From Eucalyptus grandis (taxonomy: Eukaryota; Streptophyta; Magnoliopsida; Myrtales; Myrtaceae), in contig NC_052619.1 in NCBI RefSeq assembly GCF_016545825.1, positions 30,481,803-30,545,802 on the forward strand: 64,000 nt of DNA. Reading direction: 5' to 3'. A model generated the notes under the pieces. The model did no database searches and was not told the DNA's origin. It saw only the letters and a program-made list of their open reading frames with translations. Shown piece after piece: positions 45,856-58,600 of the stretch. The number at the start of each line of letters is the position of its first letter. Within the stretch, counting starts at the first letter, position 1. The translations under genes were made by a program, and so were the position numbers.

Positions 45856-48800
45856 ATGAAGTTTGAGGTGTTCCTGAGTTTCAGGGGACCGGATACTCGG
45901 AACACCTTTACTAGTTGCCTCTACAGTGACATGGTGGAGAAAGGAATCCGTGTCTTCAAAGATGATGAGGAGGTCCGAGTCGGTCAGAAAATTAGTGGAC
46001 AACTTTTGCGGGCCCTTGACGACACCCAGATCTATATCCCCATCTTCTCTAAGGGCTTTGCTTCCAGTCCGTGGTGTCTTCATGAGGTCGCACATATGGT
46101 AGATTGCACTTCCAAATCAGATGGGAAGAAGGAGATCCTCCCCGTTTTTTTCGATGTAGAGCCGGATGATGTCAAGCTTAAAACAAATTTGTACAGAGAT
46201 GGCCTCTCTAAACATGAGAAGAAGTATGGCTCCCTTGAAGTCAAGCGCTGGGGAGATGCTCTGGTTGAGGTTCCAATTAGAGCAGGTTGGAAGCTGGAAC
46301 GAAAAGGGTAAGTTCTATACAACTTTTTCTTGAGTTCTTAATTTTAACATAATCTATCAAGAACTTAGCTAAAGTATTACTGGTTGTGTTATACATCTAA
46401 CGATATCAATCATCTCTAGGACTTTTACCTCGCATTCCATCCAGTCTTCTGAGTAATCAATTTCTCTGTAAGTTGAAAAAAGTTGACGTAAATGTTACGT
46501 CATCGTCAAGTTGTTGCTGAATGCTAAGTTAGCATTCTGTTTGGTTGTCGAAAACCGTAGAACAGCTTTAAATAACAAATTGATAATTTTCAACCAATTT
46601 AGAAAAAAGAGAAGTGAAAACAACGACGGCCATATGTTGTTATAAATATGATTTTTGGGTATTTTAGAAATTTTGAGAATAGTCCTCTTTTATAACATAT
46701 GGGTGTGTAAAAGATTTATATTTTTAAAGAAAAATAGAGGAATAGTTTATAAGTTTCAACGTAATAATCAATACATAGATACTTACAAGAAGCAATAATC
46801 TCGCATCACACCCTCACTTTCTTCATCACTAATATGAAAATTGGAAAAGTTTAGTGACAATGTCTGTTCTGCCACTCTGACACTTGTCACGTATTAGTTG
46901 GCTCTTTGTTTGCTCGCATGTGCACTTTACCAGAGAGAGAGAGAGAGAGAGAGAGACTCGGAGATGCGGTATGAGTAGATGGACAAAATAGTTATCAAGA
47001 TGTAACTAGATTCTTTTCCGCTCTGTGCTCTTCTTCAACCAAATATGAAATGACCTAATTTCCTTTCTTCTTAATTAACGCATCCAAACTAAGTATTAGT
47101 GTTTAACCCAATCAGTGAGAATTTGGGCAGCGGTTAGTGTTTAAATCCAATCAATGGGAACCTGCGCAGGGACAACAGCCAATTGGAGCCCATTATAATT
47201 ATGATAATTTTCATTGTAACTTGAGATTCTTATGTTTAAATGGATTGAAATTTGTTATTTGAAGAACGACCACTGTTTGTAAATCGGTCTTGATATACTT
47301 GGCTTATGTTATTCAAATTGCATACGCTTGAAAGTTAGGAATAGCACATTGTCATTATTTTCTCGGTCTAAATTTGTCTACCATCTCTGTCCGGCAGGTA
47401 TGGGGAACTTACAAAATTGATTATTCGAGAGCTTCTACTTAAGCTGAAGGGGAAGAACATATCTCTTCCTGACCATCTAGTTGAAACGGATGATTTAAAA
47501 CGTGTAGAAAAATTGTTGGACGTTGACTCTAGTGACCATGTACGATTCCTTATAATCCATGGAGTAGGTGGTATTGGTAAATCAATTCTTGCTAGTGTTA
47601 TCTTCAACCGACTCCGGTCTAAATTCGATTGTAGTAGTTTCCTCGATGATGTCGCATGTCAAGGAATTTTAGACGTGCAAAAGAAATTTTTATCTGATAC
47701 ACTAGGCTCAACCTCTATTGATGGAATCCATGACCCCAACGATGGGATTGATCGTATAAGAAGAGGTCTTAGCAACAAGAAAGTTCTAGTTGTTGTTGAT
47801 AATGTGGACAAGAAGAGACAACTCGATAAACTTGCAGGGAGATGCGATTGGTTTGGTTCCGGAAGTAGGATCATTATCACAGTCAGGGACAAAAACACAA
47901 TGCTAGATAAGGACTACCATATACTACCCAACAATTACTTGGCCTACCCAATGTTGGAGATGCCTATAGATCGAGCAATTCAACTTTTCAGTAGGCATGC
48001 CTTTAGAAGTGATACTCCTCCAGAAGGTTGCTACAATTTCTCGAAAGAAGTCGTTTCAAGCATAGGAAGGCTTCCTTTGACTCTGGAAGTTGTGGGTTCT
48101 CGTTTTGCCAATACAGTTAGATCAGAGTGGGACGAAACATTGGAGGACTTAAAGCAAGTGCCACATAGGTGCGTAAGAAATACACTGATGATGAGTATCA
48201 AGAAATTGGATGACATAGAAAAAGCCATGTTCCTGGACATAGCATGCTTTTGCATAGGGGAGGATAAGACTTATGCGGATTACATGTGGCGTAGTAGTGG
48301 ATATTCTCCACGCAGCACAATTGATGTTCTTCTCCTCATGTCATTGATAAAAATAGATGAGTTCAATAGGTTCTGGATGCATGATGAAGTTCGAGATCTA
48401 GGAAGGTACATTGTCAAGGAAGAGAATTTTGAAGATGCTGGAGAGCGTCGTTGGGTGCGGATTGATGAGAATACTCTAGACATACAAAGCAGCAACAAGG
48501 TGAAAGTTATTACAAGTAGAAGATATAACCGATCTAGCAAAATCTTTGGTCATGTGCTCTGATGTGAGGTTTCTAATTTACAGAGAAATAGAAAAAAACT
48601 CTTTAACAATGAAAGTAAATGTTTTTGTGCCTTACTCATGCAAGACAAGAAGAAAGCTAACATGCCATTTGGTTAGTTGAAATTCCTCATTTCTTGTTTT
48701 GGTGCGAATGAAAATGAATTCTTTTTTTCCTTGAAAAAGTGTTTAGTCTATAAAAAGACAAAGGAATCAACACCGAATGGACATTTTAAACATGCTTGTT

Positions 48801-50939
48801 TTGTCTTATTTTCAAGTTGAGAAGAACAGTAACTATTTTATCACAACTTGTGCTTAATTTGATTAGTTTGGGGCTGAAGAAGAACTATTGATATTGTTGA
48901 TTACGTGCATTTGTTTTTTTGCTTCCCCTGTTGCATACTCATCTTTATTCTCTACTACTGTTGGCAGGAAAAACGAGCTGTACGAGCACTCAGCTTGGGT
49001 ATTAGTTATGAGTTAACAGCTAAAGAATTAGCCTATTTGCCAATGCTAAGGTTCCTTGGAGGGGAGAGATTGAATTTGGTAGGCGACTTCAAAAATCTTC
49101 TTTGTAATTTGAGGTGGTTTTCTTGGCGTCATTGCCCGTTGGATTTTTCAGCGACGAATCTTCAACTGGTGAATTTGGTCGTGCTCAACCTTTCGGGGAG
49201 CATGATCACTTACGACTGGGGTGGATGGAGGCCAATCAAGGTACCAACACACCTCACTCATGTTTGCTGCAAATTCTATCTATTGACCTTCATAGTCTCA
49301 TACTTTTTGTTGGCATGTAATCCATCCTATTTTTCCATTGCAGATGGCAAAAAAGTTGAAAATTCTAGATTTGACGCAATGCTCTGAGTTGACTAAGACA
49401 CCTGATTTTTCAGAGTTTGACAAGTTGGAGAAATTAATTCTCGTAAGGTGTGTGAATTTATCTACAATTGACAGCTCGATTGGTAAGCTAAAACTGCTTA
49501 ATACTTTGAATATCAAGGGATGTGAATCCCTCGAAGGGTTGCCCGAAGAAATCGGTTCTCTAGAGTGCTTGTTGGAGATTATCATGCCCCATTTTGGCAA
49601 ATTGTCCAAGCTTCCTGAGACACTAGGCAATCTAAAATATTTGACGAAATTTGAAATACCATTTCATCATCATATCATCCAACTTCCTCACTCTATTGGA
49701 AAACTAGAATCATTGATCCAGTTGGATTTAAGAGCCTCGGGGATCTTCGTTCTCCCTGATTCAATTGGAAGGTTAAAGAATCTCAAGCATTTACTTTTAT
49801 CTCAATGCAAGGATCTACATGGACTTCCGGATTCTATTGGGGAATTAGAATCATTAGTCGAGTTGGATTTAAAATTCTCGAGGATCTGTGTTCTCCCTGA
49901 TTCCATTGGAAGGTTGACCAATCTCAAACATTTGCTTTTATCTGAATGTAAGAATCTACAAGAGCTTCCAGTCTCTATTGGGGAATTAGAATCATTGGTT
50001 GAGTTGGATTTAAAACTCTCGGGGATCTCCATTCTCCTTGATTCCATTGGAAATTTGAAGAGACTAAAAGTCTTAAAGATGTCATTCACAAAGATACGCA
50101 CGATACCTTGTGCTCTTGGAGGGCTAGAGACGCTTGAAGAGCTCGATGCCTCGTTTTGTCCATGTCTCAAGGATGAAATCCCATGGGAAATGTGGTGCCT
50201 AACCCGTTTGAGGATGTTGGACTTAGATGGGAGCCCAATCTCTATGGTGCCTAGAAAGATAAGGGGTTTCTCTAGTCTCCATACACTTAGAATTGCAAGT
50301 CATCGGCTTTGCCCGTTGCCAGAGCTTCCCTCAAGTTTGAAATGCCTAGTTGTTGAAGCTGCTCAATTCCCTGCTCTTCCCTCGAGCATAGTTGATTCTC
50401 ATGATCTCAAAGTTTATAAAGAACAATGTATAACGTTATCCTTGAAACCTTACCCTATCCTACAATTGCCAGATTTTTCCAACTTCCAAAGCTTGTCGGT
50501 TATCTCTATCAGCGGCTGTTTAACACCACGTGTGCCGAATCTCTCGCGCTTGAAGAGGCTACAAGAGTTACGGCTTCATGAATTCCCCAAACTGGAGGAG
50601 ATTCCAGGTTTAGGGGAATTGGAATCACTGAAGTTTCTACAAATTATTGACTGTAGCGTGATTGAACAATTGTCTGACCTATCGAAGTTGAAAAAACTAA
50701 TGCATCTTGAGTTATTATTTTGTAGAAAGTTGAGAGTTGTCGAAGGTTTGAAAGAATTGAATTCTCTGAAGAATGTGAAGATTATAGATTGCATGTCCCT
50801 GGAAAGGTTGCCCGATGTGCCGACATTCACCAAGTTGGACACAGATTGGAGGTTGCGTCGAAAAGCTACAAAACTCACCATCCAGTCTACCGTATTGGGG
50901 AAGCAAATGCGACATTGGAAATTACGGAACTTGAAGTAG
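45856..50939 (+). CDS. TNL2: TIR-NB-LRR disease resistance protein, four exons, intact
   Basis: L6-like immune receptor; the TIR domain is an NADase-type signalling module, NB-ARC a nucleotide switch and the LRR the sensor. Exons 45856-46307, 47398-48499, 48968-49240 and 49344-50939 join in frame to 1140 residues. TIR is residues 1-150, with FLSFRGPDTR and the likely catalytic Glu77 in WCLHEV. NB-ARC: P-loop GVGGIGKS 206-213 (Lys212), kinase-2 VLVVVDNVD about 280-288, GSGSRIIIT about 304-312, GRLPLT 374-379, MHD 478-480. The residue after the P-loop Lys-Ser is Ile, where TNL1 and most relatives have Thr. Exons 3-4 carry two LRR blocks, with a near-exact 47-residue repeat in the first. The first ATG is only two codons before the conserved TIR strand, so the N-terminus is short. 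No frameshift was found, but expression is untested. Confidence 0.93.
46932..46955 (+). repeat. GA microsatellite in TNL2 intron 1
   Basis: About 12 GA units, at the same place as the TA/GA run in TNL1 intron 1. Confidence 0.85.
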
Positions 50940-51029
50940 AATGCATCATCACAAAAGTACAGGGACTTCTGATTAAAGCACATCAAGTCCGGGTTCGAGT
51001 TGGTGCAATACTAAGGCAAGTAGCTTCTA

Positions 51030-51200
51030 ACTCCTTCCAAATTTTCTTTGCATCATAGATATTGGTTTGAATGTTTCCATCGAAATTGTCAGGTACATCT
51101 GGATCACATCAAAGGAAAAAAAAGTTTTTAGTTCGGCTTTTGTTTGCTTAACTGTAGAGCTGGGTTTGGAAAAACGCTTAGAAAGAGTTGGCGGTGAGTA
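51030..51200 (+). pseudogene. relic of MDH exon 8 start, intron 8 and exon 9 behind TNL2
   Basis: Same arrangement as at 17520-17712: TTCTTTGCATC (about 51044), an intron-8-like stretch, then CTGTAG with AGCTGGGTTTGGAAAA (about 51152-51172). The position relative to the TNL stop is the same in both blocks, so the junction predates the block duplication. Confidence 0.65.
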
Positions 51201-53706
51201 TTTAGAGTTTAGAGGCCTTGGCGTGTGGAATTAACCCAAATTGACAAACACACGCTCACCACCAACATGAACAAATCCAAGTATCCTCATGCCACTTCAT
51301 GACCCTTGTCTTATATTTCTTAATGATGCTGAGGTGATGTTTTCTTTATCAAATTGAATACATGTGATGCATGAAGTTATTATGCTTTTTTTTTTTTTTT
51401 GGTAAAAGGTAAGAATAAAAGTTATTATGCTTTATTCATTTCAATTGTGAGATTTTGTAGGACTACTGTCAACTTTTCTAAAAACTTAAACCATTAGATG
51501 AAAGCGTAGTTTAATAGTTAATTACACCAAAACTCCCTCTCACGCTTAGGTCTTCTTGTCTAGTATTAAGCATAAATATATTTAATAAGGGAGGCAAATG
51601 AAGTTTGGAAAGATTTAAAATCATGATCTCCTATTTTGATATCATGTGGGATTTTGTGTGATCACTGCCAACTATTCTAAAAACTTAAACTATTAGGTGA
51701 AGGCGTGATTTAGTATTTAATCATGCTAACATCAATTACGCACTATTCGTTTCAATTAGCTGGAAAGTATGAATATATTATGTATGATGAGGCTTAACAA
51801 ATATTCATTACCAATATGGTATAATATCCGTTGCATTAGGCACGATGGCATCTTGACATTTAGCTAAGGAAAGACTATAAACATTTCCAATTTGTTATTC
51901 TTCGCTCATTTGAGGAAACAATAATGAGGACTACTACAATTACCAAATTCGCTTATTGAAATGTTGCCTATGTGATTTTACATTGTCAATGAGTTGTATC
52001 ACATATTGATGATTTATATTGAAGTAATAATTTAATCACATATTTAGAGTTTAGAGGCTTGGCGCGTGGAATTAACCCACACACGCTCACCACCAACATG
52101 AACAAATCCAAGTATCCTCATGCCACTTCTTGACCCTTGTCTTATATTTCTTAATGATGCTGAGGTGATGTTTTCTTTATCAAATTGAATACATGTGATG
52201 CATGAAGTTATTATGCTTTTTTTTTTTTGGTAAAAGGTAAGAATAAAAGTTATTATGCTTTATTCATTTCAATTGTGAGATTTTGTAGGACTACTGTCAA
52301 CTTTTCTAAAAACTTAAACCATTAGATGAAAGCGTGGTTTAATAGTTAATTACACCAAAACTCCCTCTCACGCTTAGGTCTTCTTGTCTAGTATTAAGTG
52401 TAAATATATTTAATAAGGGAGGCAAATGAAGTCTGGAAAGATTTAAAATCATGATCTCCTGTTTTGATATCATGTGAGATTTTGTGTGATCACTGCCAAC
52501 TATTCTAAAAACTTAAACTATTAGGTGAATGCGTGATTTAATATTTAATCATGCTAACATCAATTACGCACTATTCGTTTCAATTAGCTGGAAAGTATGA
52601 ATATATTACGTATGATGAGGCTTAACAAATATTCATTACCAATATGGTATAATATCCGTTTAATTAGGCACGATGGCATCTTGACATTTAGCTAAGGAAA
52701 GACTATAAACATTTCCAATTTGTTATTCTTCGCTCATTTGAGGAAACAATAATGAGGACTACTACAATTACCAAATTCGCTTATTGAAATGTTGCCTATG
52801 TGATTTTACATTGCCAATGAGTTGTATCACATATTGATGATTTATATTGAAGTAATAATTTAATCACATATTTAGAGTTTAGAGGCTTGGCGCGTGGAAT
52901 TAACCCAAATTGACACACACGCTCACCACCAACATGAACAAATCCAAGTATCCTCATGCCACTTCTTGACCCTTGTCTTATATTTCTTAATGATGCTGAG
53001 GTGATGTTTTCTTTATCAAATTAAATACATGTGATGCATGAAGTTATTATGCTTTTTTTTTTTTTTTTTGGTAAAAGGTAAGAATAAAAGTTATTATGCT
53101 TTATTCATTTCAATTGTGAGATTTTGTAGGACTACTGTAAACTTTTCTAAAAACTTAAACCATTAGATGAAAGCGTGGTTTAATAGTTAATTACACCAAA
53201 ACTCCCTCTCACGCTTAGGTCTTCTTGTCTAGTATTAAGTGTAAATATATTTAATAAGGGAGGCAAATGAAGTCTGGAAAGATTTAAAATCATGATCTCC
53301 TGTTTTGATATCATGTGAGATTTTGTGTGATCACTGCCAACTATTCTAAAAACTTAAACTATTAGGTGAAGGCGTGGTTTAATATTTAATCATGCTAACA
53401 TCAATTACGCACTATTCGTTTCCATTAGCTGGAAAGTATGAATATATTACGTATGATGAGGCTTAACAAATATTCATTACCAATATGGTATAATATCCGT
53501 TGCATTAGGCACGATGGCATCTTGACGTTTAGCTAAGGAAAGACTATAAACATTTCCAATTTGTTATCCTTCGCTCATTTGAGGAAACAATAATGAGGAC
53601 TACTACAATTACCAAATTTGCTTATTGAAATGTTGCCTATGTGATTTTACATTGCCAATGAGTTGTATCACATATTAATGATTTATATTGAAGTAATAAT
53701 TTAATA
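51201..53706 (+). repeat. three tandem copies of an ~835 bp unit
   Basis: Units start at 51201, 52043 and 52871 with TTTAGAGTTTAGAGGC, so the steps are 842 and 828 bases; the last ends at about 53706. The units are nearly identical, differing mainly in the length of a T run (about 51386, 52219, 53054) and single bases. They are AT-rich and noncoding. TNL1 has one unit only (17689-18467). Confidence 0.93.
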
Positions 53707-56329
53707 ACCCTAAGTTTTGATTGTACCAATTTGACAGGTTGAAAGACTTGATCAAATTATCTAAGAGTAAAATACATGTTTACACTGTCACGCCCCGATC
53801 CTCTGAGCGCGTGCCCATCTCTCTATAGTCAATTAAATAGTGACGTCCCTGGACGCATCGCCGACCCATTCATTTTAATGCACATACAGAAGTAAATAAT
53901 TAATCCCCAGACAACAACAAGATGGGATAAAAAAAGTAGGGGCATAAATTTTCAAACTGGAAATCACAACACACTTATATATATACAAGGTTTGCAAAAT
54001 AGGGGGAGGGTTTCATAAAACTACGGATCCTCATCCTCATCCTCATCTTCATCCTCATTGGAGCCTTAAGCTAAATACATTGGGGACTCCGGTTCCGATA
54101 GGTTGGGGTCCACCACTGAACCACCTGGAGGATCTGTTGTGCCTTTTACAAAAGCAACCTCTAGCACATAAAAAGGAACCTCGGACTCCGGTATGGGCCC
54201 CTCTCATTGGCCATTCCGTGTCCTACCGATATCATGATTTGTATTGATGGGGCACCTTTGTGGCATCCCAAAATTCATAATGACCTCTAATTACATTAAG
54301 GTCTATGAATAGGTGATGGGAGTGTTATTGATTTATGTTATGGCCTTTAGACCAAAGAATTTTAATAGATTAATGCCGAGTATTTTAATGGAGAATTATT
54401 TGGGTAGAAATACATCTTATGTTAATGGATGATCAAGGTTTGTGCTATACGACAATTTGATAAGGAAGATTTTGTTCTTGACTATGCATCTTATAAGATT
54501 TAAGTCTTATTGATTTAAATTACAAAGTTTTGTGGCCTTATAAATTTTAATTAGGTGTATTCATTTAAATGGGGATTAAATGGAATAAGAATAGGAGAGG
54601 GTGGGCTAATTTCCTAAGGCCCAAAGCCTGTCCAAAACCAGCCCACGCTGCCCCGCATTCGGCGACCAAGGCTGGCCCAAGCCCAGCCGAATGAAAGCCC
54701 AAGATCGGCCCAAGAAGAAGGCCCATCAGCCTTGCATGTAATCGGACAAGTGGAGGCACGCCCATTGCATGGACGTGCAAAGTGTCTTCATCCTTGGGGC
54801 CACTTGTCACTTGCATGCAAAACCTAATAATTACAAGCAAATAAGAGAATAAAAGGAAAAAGGGGAGGGGGAATTCGACTAGAAGAGAGATAAGAGGGAG
54901 AGAGTACCGTCCAAAAGAGAGAAAGAGAGGAAGAGAGGAAGAGGGGAAGGAAGGAAGAGGATCGTCCGCCGTCCGTTCACTGCTTTGCCGCCGTTCTTGT
55001 TGCTGTTTTGTGCTTAATCTAAGGCAAGTTGGGACTGATTTCCACCCTTGCATGTGTGCCTTGCATGTATGATTTATTTGTGGTAGGTTTCGGATCATAG
55101 GGAAGGCAAAAATCGGAGCTAGAATGTGGCTGTTCTTGACTTTGCATGCTGATTTCGTGAGATCCGCCTGAACCAGAATCTTGTGAGAGCTTGCATGCAT
55201 GTTTAGAGTCCGATTTTGACTTTGATCTCTTCATGAAAGTTGTAGCTAACATCTTAAAATACAATATAATGAAATTTGGTGGAAAATGATGGAGATTTGA
55301 GGGTTAAACGCTCATCCTATGGAGACCTCAGATCTGGAAAGATTTCATTGACCTTTTGATGGATTTGTGGTTGCATGTTGATTTTTGCAAAGAATATCTC
55401 TTCGATTTCTTCATGAAAGTTGTAGGAAACATCGTAAACTACAACATAATCAAATTTGAAGCAAAATGAACAAGTATAACCTAGTAAATCGACTAGATCT
55501 TGAAGACGGTAATTCTGGAGATGTAGTACAGGACACCCGAGACTTCATGGACCTAAATGACGACTATACTATGGAAATTTGAATTGGATCTCTTCATGAA
55601 ACTTGTATAAAACATCTTGATGTAGAACATATCCAAATTTCAGAGGAAACGAAGAAAAATAAGTGGGTGAAAACTCGATATTTCGGAGATACCTACACTG
55701 GACGTTTCGGTACTAGAACCAGAAACTTCGTATGACTATAGAAAATTATCTAAAACGAATCTGGCCTAGAAGTCTTCATGAAAAATCTACATTATTGTCT
55801 TAACTATAATCTGGTAAAATTTCATAATTTTCGGAGGTCGTTCGGGTATTTTAATCAAATTATTTCGAGAACTGCACATTCTGTTTCTATCCGAAATTGT
55901 ATGCCGTGTTGGTGTAAATCATATCTTTTGTGTGGAACTCTATTGGGCATGTATTTCTCATGAAATTATTATCTTATTGTCTTGCCTATCACATGCCTTG
56001 ATTTCATGATTTTTGAGAAGCATATGGATATTTAATTTAAGTATTTTCAAAAATGGTACATGCTGTAATTTTGAAAAAGGCATGAAATATGGACCATTTT
56101 AAATTGCATGGACTCCATGAAGTGTATTGTTATGGATGATGGTGTCTTGCTGCATGTACGATAATGATTTGAGATGCATGTATGAATTCAATGATGAATA
56201 TGATCTTGGTTTCCATCACATCGCATGCCATGTTGAAATTGAGCCATAATTGTGAATGTGAAATTGAAAATGAGATGTATAAGAACATGCATCGTGGTGA
56301 TGATGATACTGTTGGAGGTGTGAGCCGAC

Positions 56330-56740
56330 GATGCCCCGGGAGTCGGGATGCCCAAAGGTTCGAATGAGTCGATGCCCTTTGGATGCCTGGTTGTATTATG
56401 AATACATGCCCAGAGGTTTTCCCCGAGAGTGTCGGGATGCCCGGTTGTATTATGATACATGCCCGGAGGGTGAGGGGTTGTACCATGATGCATGCCCGGA
56501 GGGTAGGGGTAACCATTTTCATGGCGAGCCCTGGAGATTCCTCGTGATGTCAGGTGGGATGCGAGATGCCCAGAGGTTCGAATGAGTCGATGCCCTTTGG
56601 ATGCCCGGTTGTATTTTGAATACATGCCCGGAGGTTCCTCGTGATGCCGGTTGGAATACGAGATGCCCGGAATGTGGGGGTGCCGGATGCCCGGTTGTAT
56701 CTTGGATACATGCCCGGAGGTTTCTCACAATGCCAGGATT
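56330..56740 (+). repeat. imperfect tandem repeats in the nested LTR
   Basis: Repeated blocks with GATGCCCGGTTGTATTATGA and CATGCCCGGAGG recur about every 50-60 bases, together with a longer repeat beginning GAGTCGATGCCCTTTGGATG (56366 and 56585). Open frames through this stretch on both strands are by-products of the repeats. Confidence 0.75.
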
Positions 56741-56868
56741 GGGCGTGAGTGATGAATATGGGATACAAACATTGGTCCCGGGAAAGAGAAATGTGGCGGT
56801 CCAAAATGAAATTGAAATTGAATTATGCATGATGATATATGCATGATATGATGAGATGTGCATGGATA

Positions 56869-57051
56869 CATGGTAATGATGATGGTACATGTGATATGAT
56901 GATATGATGATGATGTTACATGCATGGATGCATGGTAATGATGATGGTACATGTGATATGATGATATGATGATGATGTTACATGTATGGATGCATGGTAA
57001 TGATGATGGTACATGTGATATGGTGATATGATGATGATATACGCATGGATG
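56869..57051 (+). repeat. 62 bp tandem repeat, three units
   Basis: Units start at 56869, 56931 and 56993 with CATGGTAATGATGATGGTAC; the third is 59 bases. A partial fourth starts at 57052. The array is rich in ATGATG. Confidence 0.88.
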
Positions 57052-58234
57052 CATGGTAAGGATGATGCCATATGTGACATGTTGATGGTAAGTGTATGAT
57101 ATGATGATGAAGTCTATATGATGATGATGGTACATGAGGTATGACAACATGTGCATGATGCCATGGTATGTTGTGCATGGATGCTTGTATGACATGTGAT
57201 GCTATGATTGTGATGATTGCATGGCATGATGTATTGAGCGGTTTATTAGTCTTTTACCTTCTGAGTGGTTGTACTCACCCCTTTGGGGACCAACATTTCA
57301 AACTAGATAAGATGCCTCTGCTGCCACTACTACTAGTAGACGGATCGAGTGATTGGATATGATCGTGAGGAGGAGGATAGCAAAGGAAGGAGCTTTTAGA
57401 CGCCGACACTAATCGATGGACTTTAAGTGTATGACTGTTGGAGGGGATGTCGGTCATCTTTTGAAGTATAGCCATGTATAGGAAACTATGGCATTTCGAT
57501 GTATCGACTAAAGATGTCCATCTGCTTTATGTAAATAAAAGTGTACGGTTTTAACTTATATAAGATGTTTAGTAGGTGTGCATCGTTTTCTAAATATAGG
57601 GAAGAGAGCTTGTTGGATGTGCTTCCGTATATGAATTGCGCAAGGGACCTATAAAAAAAAAAAGTGTAAACCCCCTATGTTGTATGGACCCGCTGCAATT
57701 GAAATGATGTCAGAGTGACATGTTAATAGGGAAAGTGAAAGGTAAGCGAACTGTGGCGACCCTAACGGATCGGGGGCCGTCGAGGGGTGCCACAACCTTT
57801 TTGGGTAGACCCGCATCAATCCAGACTATGGATTTCACCAACTCATATACCCATCCCCTTGGGTCTCCATGAAGTGGGATGGAATTCTTTACCTTCTTTG
57901 GCTGACCAAAATGCTTGGGAGAAGTTGCCATCTAGGGACCTGAAATGTTATCCCACAACGGGGTGAGATGACATCTTAGCGAGTTCACCCCCTAAGATCC
58001 AACTAGGAAGAAAATACGACCCAAGGGTTGTCTAAGCACAAACACGAGTCAAATGACTTACCTTTGCCTCCATTCCTTCCTACAAGTCAGTATAATTTAT
58101 AAATTCAATGAATCATTTCAACATCTCAATTCATTTAATCAGATCGAATCATTGATCAATCGACTCAGTCGATTCCATGTCATTAAGATCATCTCTCGGT
58201 CTACTCATTCAATATTATCTATCTAGTTCGATCG

Positions 58235-58600
58235 TATTAAGAATTGCTCACCCTAAGCCAAAGATAAATAATATAGCTCACCTAAAACTGATAATAGAGT
58301 ATATTGCTCACCCAAAACTGATATATCCAAGGCCCACAAGCGGATATAGTATAATCACAATGCTCACCCAAAGCTAATAAGGTATACTGGTCACCCAAAA
58401 CTGACATATCAAAGCCCATAGACTGATATAGTATACCAATATACCATTCACCTAAAGCTGACATATCGAAGCTCGCATGTTGATATAGTATACCTATGAT
58501 GCTCACCATAAGCTGATAAAGTATACTGTTTACCCAAATCTGATATATCGAAACTCATAGGCTGATATAGTATACTTGTTCTCACCAACTGAGAATGCCA
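58235..58600 (-). repeat. degenerate tandem repeats in the gypsy LTR
   Basis: Blocks with GCTCACCCAAARCTGATA and GATATAGTATAC alternate at roughly 35-75 base spacing, about eight times. They lie at a place in the LTR similar to the 24 bp array of the solo LTR at 19861-23043. Confidence 0.7.

Larger units (their letters stand above)
54259..57794 (+). mobile_element. nested solo LTR, 3536 bp
   Basis: The ends TGTGGCATCCC and GGGGTGCCACA are flanked by the direct repeat ACCTT (54254-54258 and 57795-57799). No gag or pol is inside. Its general layout (a GC-richer part, tandem repeats, and a TTGTACTCACCCC-type segment near 57270) resembles the gypsy LTR it landed in, but the sequence is different, so it belongs to another family. 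Orientation is assumed from that layout. Confidence 0.82.

Noticed and set aside
56130..57195. Long histidine- and isoleucine-rich open frames on the minus strand
   Set aside because: They are produced by the ATGATG and CCCGG tandem repeats in the nested LTR.
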